Shown here in pieces: positions 1-11,090 of a stretch of 64,000 nucleotides of DNA. Source of the stretch: Suillus spraguei. Its lineage: Eukaryota > Basidiomycota > Agaricomycetes > Boletales > Suillaceae. A program made the position numbers and the translations under genes. The notes under the pieces are model-generated. The model was given only the letters and a program-made list of their open reading frames with translations. It was not told the origin of the DNA and did not search any database. Within the stretch, counting starts at the first letter, position 1. Every line of letters starts with the position of its first letter. The stretch lies in contig JABCPU010000153.1 in NCBI GenBank assembly GCA_016800925.1, positions 62,001 through 126,000 on the forward strand. The letters are read 5' to 3'.

Positions 1-858
1 AGCTGGAGTTCTCCTAGAGTGCAAGATTTCAGTATTACCCCACCGATCACTATGCCTTACCATCAGCTCTGCCGATATCATTGAGTTTAACGCGCTGTGC
101 GATAGTCATCCAAACACCTGACCCAAACGTCCATGCACCGATTCCGACTGAAATCCCATAATCAGGGTTGACTTTGGAGTAGGGGGGAACCGCAAGAAGT
201 GCATTTGCATTTGTCTCGTTCATAGGCAGATAGGCGTAAATTTCTCCTTTCCCATTACGCCTATGCAAACATCGAGAAACAGGTGAGAAAGGGGCGGGTG
301 CACTCACCTCCACATGAGACGAACATCGAAGCACTTGCAACGGTCGCTCTGCCGTCCACCAGAACATCCATAGGCGGCATCGCCAACGCCACCATCTGCA
401 ACTGTGCATCAAAATTTCATTTAAGGCCTTGATCGTGGATGCGCACATATTCCTGGCAACTTCCCTCCTTTGACCCACTCCCAACCTTTTTTAAACATCA
501 CCCGATATCCAAAAACTGCTTCTTTTGCGCCTTGATCCAACAATGATGTGATTTCTTTTGGTCCACCAAGATAAAATCCAAATCCACCAGGGATTTTTGT
601 TTTCGGACTGCAGGAACCCTTGGGATATTTTGCTTCCCAAGCGAGCTGAGGATCGTCCGAGGATGGATGCAGAGAGGGCGGCGGGCATACAACCTCATGA
701 GTTAACGAACGCGTGATTTTGTGTACCCCAAGAGGAGAATCTGCGAGCGGGACCAAGATGACATCGGGCTTGGCAATGGACGCAGGAGAGGGTGAGAAGG
801 TCGTGAATCCTAGCTGAAAGTTGCTGATGGGGAATAATTGTAACCAAGGCGAAAGCAT
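1..858 (-). CDS. Polysaccharide lyase family 14 protein (3' end outside window)
   Basis: This is a fungal PL14 (alginate/glucuronan lyase-like) protein that would cleave acidic polysaccharides by beta-elimination. Four exons can be read on the minus strand: 858-447, 395-308, 260-61 and 13-1, with introns of 51, 47 and 47 bases. The splices restore the family's characteristic stretches: a GGPKE..LLDQGA region, FKKGWEWVKGGKLPGIYGG, YGCSGGR, a DVRLMWRRNGKGEIYAYLP strand, and QRVKLNDIG.ADGEL at the window edge. The reading frame runs off the left edge, so the C-terminus is missing. The ATG at 858 gives no obvious signal peptide; an upstream exon cannot be excluded. The gene is divergent from the HECT ligase, with about 370 bases between starts. 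The family call is firm; the substrate is not known. Confidence 0.85.
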
Positions 859-1035
859 GCTCAACCTATGCCGTCAAGCCGGCAAGATATATGGAGGGCC
901 TGGCAGGAGCAAAAATAATAGCAGAGGTTACAATATTCGATAGTCGTGCAAACACGTACGGGTGATGTCGTGTGTAATACACATCAACTCAGCCCCGGTG
1001 TACTTGATTCATAGATTGAATTTAAAACCCATTCT

Positions 1036-1048
1036 AGGGTTAGGGTTT
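1036..1048 (+). promoter_or_regulatory. Telobox-like promoter element
   Basis: A double TTAGGG-type motif (AGGGTTAGGGTTT) lies about 180 bases upstream of the HECT ligase start, in the divergent promoter shared with the PL14 gene. Such telomere-repeat-like boxes occur in promoters of housekeeping genes in fungi and plants. The match is seen directly; a regulatory role is inference. Confidence 0.3.
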
Positions 1049-1227
1049 ATTCGCTGACCAAGCGAGAACGCGTAGCATCATTACTTACTACTCTCAGTAC
1101 TACTACGACATACTTATTGCTACTCGCCACTTACTGGTAGTACTACCAGTCACTCCACTCTGACAGGAGGCGAGACTACTCTTTGCAGACAAATCTTCAA
1201 GCACGCAAATTTACAAAACTACAGGAT

Positions 1228-4200
1228 ATGCTACCACTCTTTGGGGACGAAAGACGTCGCGAGATCAACCTTGGCGGATCGAGCTCGGTCACGACCTCTC
1301 AAGCAGCTATCTTGAATCAAGCCAGAGCTAGACGAATAGAGAGGGAGACTGTCCGCAAACGACAAGAGAGTGCAGTTACAATCCAAGCTTGGTGGCGTGG
1401 CATCACCTCCGCCAGAAGGGTCCGCCAGGAACTTCGTGAACGGTTCACAGGGATATTACAGGACTCACTGGCCTCCGATGCCTCGTCCTGATTGGACAAG
1501 ACACCAGTTTCCTTGATAGATGGGCTGCGGAGGTTCTTTCTCAAGGTAAGCGGCTTCTGTGCGACGCCATGCTTCCACCGGGTCATCATTCATCTAGGTT
1601 CGCTGTTCGGCCTCGCCCACGGCAGTGATCGAGAACATTGGCTTGTATTGATGCCACAAGTTTTCTTTCTACTCATACGCTCTGTTTCTGATCGCCCAAG
1701 GTTTTGACACATTGTCTGTCTCTTGACTGAGCTAACCTAGTCCAGATCTGAAAGCGCTGTCTCATGCCTTCAAGTTTTGTGCATTCTCTTAAATCCGGCA
1801 TCTGCCATTGAGGCATTGGGATTTTCCGGTAATCAGCTTATTGTGAGCATTACTGAATATGCTGTAAGGCATGGCTTGTATCAATATCTTGCTCGTTCAA
1901 TACAAACCATAGTGAGTTTCCTTGGCCCTATCTTCCCTATATTTTTTATATTGCCTACAGGGACCGGAGACAAAGAATGCCCCAACTCTGCCTCTTTTTG
2001 TGGAACTCATACATCGCCCGCTCAACACATTAGAACGCTCGTCAGAGGCATTTTTGCAGTGTTTTCAGTCGCTTGTCATCCATATACTCACGATCCCTCT
2101 TCTTCCAAATCGAATCCCGATCTCGTCACTCACAGCCCTTTCCGCAAAACTTCCTTTATCTTCATTTTCAGTTTTATCAACTTCTATTGCTGACCTTGTC
2201 TCCACAATCCCTCTCCAGTCTCATGTGCATCTTATAGCCAACCTGTACGCTTTTACTTCCCCAAGATACGCGATTCTACCTCTTTCTTCTCTGAGAACAT
2301 ACCTCCAGCTCATGACTGCTTCACTGAACATCCTCCCTGCGCACGCGCTCGATCCACCATTAGCATCCGGTGCCCGCACCTCCGCAATGTCTTGGGCCGA
2401 TGATGATGACGATGATTCAGAGTCAGAACAACCGCAAGTTGCAGTTGTTACATCTTTTGCACCAACGCCAAGGTTGCCCCCGCTGGACGCTCGGACACAG
2501 AAGCGCCTCCAGACCCTGCCGAGTCCTTCGCACTTGAATGCTTTGCTAAAGGCAGCTCAGCATGATCGTGGCGCACTTCCCGATCTCGTATCATTACTTG
2601 TTAACTTGTGCACGGTATGGTCTACCCGGAAGGACAAGATACTGAGTACATTACTGCTATATGGAGGGGGTGGGCTTGTGCGTGAGATATACCGTGAATA
2701 TGTACGGAACTCTCCACTCGGGAAAGATGAAAACATGTCATCCTTGATGGGTTCGTCTTCGTACCTCCTGTGGCGAATCATACTGATTATACTCAAGATC
2801 CTTCGCTGGCATCGGCGTGGCCGCCACTACTACTACTTACCGAGCTTTATACTCAATCTCTCTTGACGATGGGTGATGACGAATTTTTCTCCAACTCTCG
2901 GACGTCGTTAACTTTGGACGAACTGGTGGCCTTTTCTCGTGCACTTTTTAACATCGTGTTTGCTCTCTACTGGCGGGATGATCAGATGAAGATTCAGGAG
3001 GGCGGTGTACCAGGTCTGAATCTCCGTTGGGTAGGTGTACGAGACAAGATAACGAAATGTCTACAAGCTATTCATGCACGGGAGTAAGTCCCCACATATC
3101 ATCGCAGTCGCCCAGTAATTCATATCCACTCGGTGTATTTCAGCTCCCGCAAACCGTTCATGCCAGAGGACCACTGGCATGTGAGCTCTCAAATTGACAT
3201 GAACTCTTTCATAGATGCTGCTGTGTGCGTCACGCTTGGAACCTAACATGCCTAACCTGTGCTAACTGACGTCTTCACAGGTTCGAAGAACAGCAGCTCG
3301 ATGAGTCCTCCGCGCCGCGGGCCTTGACGAAGAGACAGCTCTCACACTTTTCCCCTCGGCTCGGGGTCCTCAACAATATTCCGTTTGCTATCCAATTCGA
3401 GACTCGTGTTTTGATTTTCCGGCGCTTCGTAGAAAACGATAAGTGGAAGCGCAATGGGGATACACGTGGGCGGATCGATGTATCCATTCGCAGAGGCCAT
3501 ATCGCGCAAGATGGATATGACAGACTGGCCGAAGCAGATTTAAGGGCCCCAATCGCGATAACATTTATCGATCAGTTCGGAGAGCCTGAGTGCGTATAGA
3601 ACATAAATTTGTCCAACGTACGGATACTAATGCAGAGTGGCCATTCGTTAGGGCTGGAATTGATGGTGGCGGCGTGTTCAAGGAGTTTTTTACTTCCTTG
3701 TGCAAGGAAGTGTTTGACACAGACCGTGGACTATGGCTAGCGAATAAGAGGAATGAGATTTACCCTAATCCCCACTCGTACGCCACAGAACGTACGTTGT
3801 CCGTAGATCTGTTCTTTGATACTCACACTCACGTTCATATCCGATGCAGCGCACAATTTGAACTGGTATCGCTTCATCGGACGGATTCTGGGCAAGGCAC
3901 TTTATAAGGGCATCCTAGTCGAGGTCGCATTCGCAGGATTTTTCTTGGCCAAGGTAATCGCCGTGCAATTGATAACGAACTGCCACGTTATTGATCATCG
4001 ATAAAGTGGCTAGACAAACAAAGTTTTCTGGACGACCTTGCTTCTCTCGACCCTGATTTGTACCAGGGTCTCATATTCCTCAAGAACTATACCGGAGATG
4101 TGGAGGACCTCGCATTGAATTTCACAGTTGCGATCGAAGGTTGGTCATCACTAATTATATGCACTCTAATTATAGTTTTTCTGATACGAGATGCTTGCCA

Positions 4201-5003
4201 GAGTTTGGGGTCGCCAAAGCTGTGGACCTCATACCAGATGGTAGCAATGTCCCGGTCACTCGGGAGAATCGACTGCAATATATCTACCTTACTTCTCACT
4301 ACAGGCTGAGCAAGCAGATCAAGCTTCAGAGCGAGGCGTTCTTTGAGGGTCTTTCTGATATGATAGACCCCAAATGGCTTCGGTATGTCAGGATCAAATT
4401 AACTCTGTCTGGATTGATGTTGATGTAACTCCTTCTAGAATGTTCAATCAGCAGGAACTTCAGATATTACTAGGTGGCGTGAACGCACCTGTGGATATAC
4501 AGGACTTGAGAGCGCATACCCAATATGGGGGCCTGTATGATAATGAGGAACCCACCATACAGACTTTTTGGAAGGTCAGTATATTCAAGGACTGCGATTG
4601 CATTACTAATCATAGCCTTCATCTGCAGGTTTTGGAGGGTTTCGATCAGGAACAACGACGGTTGTTCTTGAGATTTGTGACAAGCTGTAGTCGACCCCCA
4701 CTTCTGTAAGTTTATAGCCTCCACTATTTTTCCTTGTTACTTGCCGTTGCAAGTGCTCATCGTTTTCAGAGGCTTTAGGCAGTTGAACCCCCTCTTTGCC
4801 ATACGTGACGCAGGGAGTGACGAGCACCGATTACCAACTTCAAGCACCTGCGTGAACCTCTTAAAGGTGAAATAACTTTGTGCTGACATTTATAGCGTAA
4901 CTGACTGGTCCCGAATCAGCTGCCCAGGTATACAAGCGAGAAAAAGCTTCACGACAAGCTTCTGCAGGCAATTTCCTCTGGCGCTGGCTTCGACCTCTCA
5001 TAG
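1228..5003 (+). CDS. HUL5: HECT-type E3 ubiquitin ligase, HUL5/UBE3C family
   Basis: This E3 ligase accepts ubiquitin on a HECT cysteine and extends chains on proteasome-bound or misfolded substrates. The start at 1228 (MLPLFGDERRREINLGG) matches the family N-terminus. An IQ motif (VTIQAWWRG) follows near 1377, then a helical middle part with an acidic run (SWADDDDDDSE) near 2390. The HECT domain covers about 3320-5003 over several exons and includes GIDGGGVFKEFF and NWYRFIGRILGKALY. The catalytic cysteine is in TSSTCVNLLK, codon 4849-4851, and the protein ends GAGFDLS at 5001. About a dozen short introns can be traced. Near 1447 the frame slips one base between ERFT and RDITGLTGLRCL; both sides are clearly conserved, so a missing base is likelier than a broken gene. 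Confidence 0.92.
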
Positions 5004-5093
5004 TATCTTTCTACCATCATCAGTTTGATTCACTATATTGTTGTTGCTGTATCACGGCTGTACAATATATATTTTACAACTTCCGTCGTGTTG

Positions 5094-7418
5094 CTATGAG
5101 ACTATTTTTCTTCCTCCAAGGGCAGCATAGATACTGTTTTCTCCTTTGTCACCAAGCCTTTCCTCCTTGAAGTAGTTCGATATAAGGAAGGCAACGTCTG
5201 TCAAATGTGTCAGCTGAAACTAATTCTTTGCTCAAGTTTGGCTCGCCATACCAAGTGATTGCTCGAAATTGAGTCGGGGGTCACAGAACGACTTCGTTGA
5301 GGTTAAGGGTAAGAAGAACAATCGAATACGAACGTAGTCTGACATACCTGGTATCTGAGCCCTAGTTGTTCTTCACTGAGCTCCATGCTTCCACCAAGAC
5401 ACTCCGTCACGCTGAAGCCTTCATCGTTCAGCTCGCCTGTGAATTCAAGACTAACTCCACCGAGCCGAGAACCACATGCAGCGTGGATACTGATGCAGGA
5501 AGTCAGCTCACTGATGATAGTCCCAAAGTTGCGTGTTTTGAAGCCGCTGTTGGAAGTAAGTGTGCTTGGGATGGCTCAGTCCGCATTTCACATCATCGAG
5601 GATATAAACGTACTTTCCATGCATGGGATCGCACACCCATGCAACCGGGTGTCGAGAGCGCTTAACGGCTTCGATGTGGCCAGCGAGGTGGTCCTTGATC
5701 TTGACAGTTTGGTCAAAAGTTGTTGAAGGCAGTTGGGAATGAACAACGCACCTTGCCTGCTCCATACCTGGTGATGAGTGTTACGCGACCACTCTCTTTG
5801 TTTGGATTTACGACTACGAAGAGGCACGCATAAGTACGTTCTGCGAGGCGTATGCCCTGAGTGACATACTTTGTAGGAGCCTGATCAGCTCCGCATTTTC
5901 TAATGAAGGTCCGACCTTGATGCCTATAGGATTGCGGATACCTCGGAAATATTCAATATGGGCACCATCCAATTGCCGCGTACGATCGCCGACCCATAGA
6001 AAGTGAGCGGAAGTATTGTAGAAAACCCTTTCCTTCAGAGACGATCCTGACTCAATTATATCGACTTCCCGCGTCATTGCTTGCTCCCAGTCCAGCATTA
6101 ACCCTTCATGACTGAAATTTCCGATGTCATTAACTTGATCCGCCACATTATGCCGTGTCATCAGGGAGCTGACCTCGTATAGAAATCAACTTCGCCTAGA
6201 ACACCTCGACCACCACCCCGGTCAAAGGGCACACTTTCCCTACCTAAGTCAGCGCCTATCGTGTGACTGAAGTCAAGCGCGTCAGAAAGACCTTTGGTGA
6301 TTTTTTCAAACTCGCTCCTGCGGTCGAGACAATATTCGAGATCAGGGGTGCAAGAGTATGTACGACGATATACTAACCGTAATGCTGGCGAACGGACATG
6401 TGAGAGTGACCAGTCCCGCGGGTGACGCAGTGATGCAAATCCGGATGTGAGAAGCCCACGAACATAATTGAGGGTAGCGGTGGAATGAAAGTAGGCACTA
6501 ATATTAGGAAGGATATTCATGTCGATTATGATGAGGTAGTCAAGCACAAACCTGAGAAGCCTTTCAGGATCTGGGGTTCGATCATTGGGATCAAGCCTGC
6601 TATAAGTTTAGCTTTCGGTCAAGATAGGTTCTCTTGTTATACCCATTGATATTGTCACCGCTTCAATAGGAACTACAGTCAGATAATGTTCAACTCGGTA
6701 TCTGAATTGGTCATTGCATACCGGAAACTCAAAACCTCCATATTGTCCATTGTTTCTGTCCTGCTACTCCTGGGCTTGGCATATTGCCCAGCAATGCGTC
6801 CGACGCGTACCTAGATTGCAAAATCCTGTGGTGAGAATACGTGCACTGATACAATGGCATGCATCCGCAACGCACCACTGGAAGACGTCCACCCCAAATG
6901 AGTATGAGAGAAAACGAAAGTATCAACCCGATCTTTGCTGATATGTTTTGCTTCCAAACATTTAGAACGCCACTGTGACATCGATAATGGAATAGCTTAC
7001 TTCAGTACAAGCGTCAAAACTTTCTGCGCAATCTCCCGCATGGAGCAAGAAGGCCTCGTTCCGTTGCACAGCAGCTAACTGAAAACGAAGGCGCTCAATC
7101 TAGAAGATTGGAATCACGGTAAGAAACAGTAGCAGGTAGAAGCACTGAAACCGACTTCTGCAGGTGTTACGAGAGGGGGTAGAGCACTTATTTCTGTCAA
7201 TACTCTGTTTAATTAATTAGTAAGTTACAGATGAATTGGTGTAAATTACACGATACAACAGACCCTTCAAGATGCTGTTGGTCGGGGTATTCCACCATCT
7301 GATACGTAAAATCAAACGTTTCACCATGAATCATCGATTGTACCTGGACAGATAACATTCTCACCTGAGCGGCTGACCTCGATTTCCATGAAGAGGGATA
7401 CCACTTCAAGTCTGCCAT
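5094..7418 (-). CDS. 3-deoxy-D-arabino-heptulosonate 7-phosphate synthase, class II
   Basis: It condenses phosphoenolpyruvate and erythrose 4-phosphate, the first step of the shikimate pathway to aromatic amino acids. The N-terminus at 7418 reads MADLKWYPSSWKS, as in plant-type (class II) enzymes, followed after an intron by QMVEYPDQQHLE. Metal and substrate residues are all present: Cys in HAGDCAESF (about 7045), RIAGQYAKPRS (about 6770), ARTPDPER-like NDRTPDPERLL (about 6570), EVDFYTR, DGAHIEYFRGIRNPIGIKVG (about 5950), HPVAWVCDPMHG (about 5640), LEFTGE (about 5445) and FCDPRLNFEQSL (about 5265). The protein ends at TAG 5094 after GGRKIVS. More than ten introns of 45-60 bases split it and the frame is intact throughout. 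It corresponds to the class II enzymes of ascomycetes rather than yeast ARO3/ARO4. Confidence 0.93.
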
Positions 7419-8125
7419 TGGATAGTTCGACACGATAGGTTATGATAACCATTGTGCAACTTGAACCCCCAATTGCGGTATCAGTGTCGGATCAATTCCG
7501 AATGACGACTCAGATCGCCGCACTCACGATTTTACATCGCAGCCTGCAACCTCACGATTAAAATCCAATGGAGAAGCAGCACTAGTCAACTAGGTTGTTC
7601 TACAGGCTTTCGACCGTCACCGGTATACGCATTCAAATTCCTCTGACATGCGAAGAAAAAAGCAAAACTTGTCACAGTTTTTCACCCGGCCGGGTGCGCC
7701 CCAGGATGTTGGAGATGGGTCCATAATCATATATTAGCTGTTACTTTGCCACTAGACGCACCACCGTGAGTCGCGGATCACCTCATGCGTTGTCACCCAA
7801 AACGAGGCGTGTTTTAACTGCCCTCTTTCCACGGACACAAATCTGGCAGGCAGAAAATTTCTTCAGCACAATCAATTCCAATGGAATGCTCACCAGTCCT
7901 TTGGGCTTTCTCCCTTGATGCATGTGATCTAGATAAGATCTATAGTGCAACACGCCGCGGTACTGCGAACTTCGAAGCCATACCTCCTCGGCTTGATACT
8001 AGTTGTCGACACGAACCCGTCAGCTCTAATTGATTTTGAACTTGGGTTGATACACTTCGCCGGATAACTTCTGCGTGAATGTATGATCTATCCTGTTGCG
8101 CCGCACTGTGTATCTGTTTCTTCAA

Positions 8126-8133
8126 TATAAAAG
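8126..8133 (+). promoter_or_regulatory. TATA box of the isoprenylcysteine methyltransferase gene
   Basis: TATAAAAG lies 42 bases upstream of the ATG at 8175, preceded by a pyrimidine-rich stretch. It is a good TATA match, but position alone does not prove use. Confidence 0.45.
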
Positions 8134-8174
8134 ACATCTCATGCTCACTCACTCGTTACCCAGCACCCATCACG

Positions 8175-8931
8175 ATGTCTCTTCTTCTGCGCTCTTCCCT
8201 TGTCCTTGTGCAAGCATTCTGCAATCACATCGCGTTTACTCCACCTAATAAGACGCCAGTAAAATGGCGATATCACACTGAAGAGGTACCCGTTTTGCAA
8301 ATAGCTCCATTAATCTTCAAGGTAGGCTAGTGATATCGTAACTTGTGTATCTGATTAAAAATTGTATTTTATTCAGGTCCACACAATAATTCTGTGGCTG
8401 AGCGCTGCATATGAAGTGCTTTCAACATTCCACTGTTTTTGTGGATCGTTTTCAACGCAGTTGTCAAGCCATGTCGACTTGGTATTCTGTCCCGCACAGC
8501 GCACGCAACATTTAGTCACTCCCGTGTTCTTGCTCGGTGTCATGATGGCTGCTCTTGGGATGTTCATCCGCGTGCGCTGTTTCCACGAGCTCGGTCATTT
8601 GTTCACCTTCGATCTCACCATGTACCCTGAGCACAAGCTCGTGACATCTGGATTTTACCAATATGTCCGGCACCCAGCGTACACAGGCTCCTTGTTACTA
8701 GTCGCGGGTATTGCCTGCTCGCATCTAACACCCGGGGGCTGGGTGATTGAATGCGGCATCCTCGGACCCGTCAGTTCCGCATTGCTAGGGGCTACGTGGT
8801 GGGTTTGGGCGTTGTCAGTAGGTGTGAGCCGTGCATACGCAGAGGATGGTGAGCTCCGTAAATTATCTGCATCAGAGTGGGATGCATATGCTGCGGAAGT
8901 GAAGTTCTGGTTTGTGCCGGGATTGCTGTGA
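8175..8931 (+). CDS. Protein-S-isoprenylcysteine O-methyltransferase (ICMT/STE14 family)
   Basis: ICMT enzymes methylate the carboxyl group of C-terminal prenylcysteines on Ras/Rho proteins and lipopeptide pheromones, at the ER membrane, using S-adenosylmethionine. Two exons, 8175-8321 and 8377-8931, joined across a 55-base intron, give 233 residues. The protein is strongly hydrophobic with four to five likely membrane spans. The C-terminal half holds the family signature VTSGFYQYVRHPAYTGSLL (about 8640-8700), then a Trp-rich span and a cytosolic tail with EDGELRKL and EWDAYAAEVKFWFVPGLL. Agaricomycetes often carry several short ICMT-like paralogues, so this may not be the main STE14 orthologue; I therefore give no symbol. 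Confidence 0.85.
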
Positions 8932-9846
8932 GCTTGTAGTGCATCATTGTTGGATCAGTTCGCCTTGAAGCCTGTTTCCTGTCTTCACTACTAGCAACTC
9001 ATGTTAGACCATCAATTCCAATTCCTCGCGATTTAGAATTTATATCTACACACAGATGGCTCTTATGTGCATTCTAGGGTCCCGCTAGTCCTCTTCGGCA
9101 GTTTGCTCAAATTTATGCTAGACCATCGCTTCTCATTAGGTCTTGAATACTTTTGGTGATGGTACACAGTGGTGTTGCTCAGCTAAATGGGGAGAGTTGG
9201 AAGCAAATTGGGAAAATTTCGTATCAACCTCAATGCCCACTGTAATTACACTAGGATGTGCCACGGGCTCAAACACACAGCACTCATCGATAATCGGTGT
9301 GGGGTATGATACATGAATTTGCTGAAATGTTTCGGATCTTGAAGCTTGCCTGTTTTGGATTTCCTTTTGGTTGGTAACCGCACCGACGGCCATTACGTCC
9401 CGAAAGCCCGAGTCACCAGGCCGCGGCAGCAACGCAGCCCATGACCGTCTCTTTCACAGCTTAACTATCTAAGAGACACGATGTCACATTATACCAGGTG
9501 AGATTACAGGGCTATTGTGATCGAAAGCTCGTGGTTACGTCTAAACTCTAGTCACCCTCCCCCGGCGTACCAGCATCATGCTTCAATGCCACAGGCGCCC
9601 CATCACGACTGTGCTCACTCCACTCTGCAAGGTCACGATCATAGACATCGCCAGCCCCCGATGCACATTGTAGTACCTATGTAAGTTTTTATTTTGTACC
9701 CATTCCTTTCAGTGATTGATAGAGGTGACTACTAGTGTTCATTCAAGGCATGATGTGCAGCACACGAAATCATCACGCAGCTATTGATACCCATCTTCAG
9801 GTACAATGAAGTTGACCTCTTCTTCCGATAAGACGACGACGGAACG
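8932..9846. other. Stretch without a supported gene
   Basis: The stretch covers the 3' side of the methyltransferase gene and the 5' side of the next gene. A minus-strand frame of about 85 codons from an ATG near 9394 to 9136 is open but shows no recognised motif. A good intron donor (GTAAGT) at about 9679 follows a short open stretch beginning near 9588 and might be a non-coding or N-terminal exon of the gene at 9847. Confidence 0.3.
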
Positions 9847-10590
9847 ATGGCCCAGGATGTTGCTTCTTTACAATTCTCGGAGTCGTGCTCATTTGCGGGG
9901 TGTTTGCCATCGTTTTCTTTTCATTTATTCCCCTCAATGAGGTTGCTTGGACCAATATCGAATCTCATTCCTGCACTACTTATGCGACAAAGGAGTACGT
10001 AGCAGAGCTCAACGTGTCTCCTCAGAAACGTCATAGGATGGAAATCTGCATGGCTACTCCGGTGTTTGTTCATGGCTGGCCTCACTGGCCCTCTAGATGT
10101 GAAGATGTTGGTCGACATTTTTTTGCTAGTCTTGAGAATAAAGTTTGACTTGGTATAGCGCTCAGGCAGGGTGATTGGACATTTCGCTATCAACCATGAC
10201 GAACCAGACTGCGTTACTTACTGGAGTGGATATAAGGATTTGGTAAGTTGAAGATATTACTTTTCACTTATTCTAACCACTACCTTCACAGGGTTGTTCC
10301 GCTAGAGGGTCGAAGAAGAGGGTGAGAATGGATGCACTGTTCTCTGGAACTTGAATTGATCATGACTACAGCACATTGAGCAACGTCTCGAGAACTTACC
10401 GTTCCTAGCTGACTATAAGGAGTTTTGTGCAACAACACCTACTCGCTTCTTAAATCGGAAATTCTCTGGTGCAGACTCATGCATGAATAATGTACGTGCA
10501 TTTGGGTTTCCTTTATCTCTCAGTCAGTTGACATGCCCTTAGATCTGGGGTGTCTACGGGCAATGGTTCATCGACGACGATAGTTGTTGA
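9847..10590 (+). CDS. Single-pass membrane protein with cysteine-rich exterior, conserved in basidiomycetes
   Basis: The function is unknown. A hydrophobic span (CFFTILGVVLICGVFAIVFF) follows a very short N-terminus, then LNEVAWTNIESHSCTTYATKEY. Five exons end at about 10109, 10250, 10320, 10491 and 10590, and the protein finishes GVYGQWFIDDDSC. The part after the membrane span has eight cysteines, an even number suited to disulphides, so it probably faces the lumen or outside. The pattern (CATTP, the ENLP helix, final WFI.D.SC) resembles a family I recall only as hypothetical proteins of Agaricomycetes. MAQDV from the ATG at 9847 and CFFTILG differ by one base in frame near 9860, which fits one missing base; alternatively the true start lies in an upstream exon. 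Confidence 0.6.
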
Positions 10591-11090
10591 AGCAAGCGAT
10601 AACCATCGTTTCTCGTCTCTAACTTTATCTTATCTCGATATTCTGGCATGTACTTATATTTACTGATGGCCCAAACTATGCTATGACTACTTTTCATCGT
10701 AACTTGTTGCGCATTTTTGAGTGGAGCGTGCCAAACGCATCCTTGCGATTTGATCAAGAAAACTTGGAGTACCCAATAGTCACTTCCTGAATTTTTGTCA
10801 CTTTCACAGCTGCCAGGAACTTCCTTCAAGCTCAGGAGCGATTGCTCGAGGACTTCAGATATCAATGTACTGCCGTCAGCGCGTGAACTTGCCTTCTGGC
10901 GGCGACCTGCGGCATGCGTGGACGGAGGCCTACTACTACTAGGATAGATTATGATCCAAGATGCACCGATAAAGATGACTTGTAAGCAGTATCTTTGTTT
11001 AGTAGGTTGCTTAGTCATCACACATTTCCTGCTTTGACGACGACGGGACTGCTCTTCAGAAGTTTCAACGTTCAGTTGTCATTAACCACG

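Noticed and set aside
1036..1048. Telomere repeat marking an internal telomere or fusion point
   Set aside because: Only two partial units are present and they sit in a divergent promoter, so a promoter element is more plausible.
1436..1461. A 26-base intron in HUL5 exon 1 (GTGAAC..TTACAG)
   Set aside because: It would restore the frame but is shorter than any other intron here and would remove conserved residues; a missing base fits better.
9136..9394. Minus-strand frame of about 85 codons downstream of the methyltransferase gene
   Set aside because: Open and with an internal ATG, but no recognised motif or neighbouring exon; not enough to call a gene.
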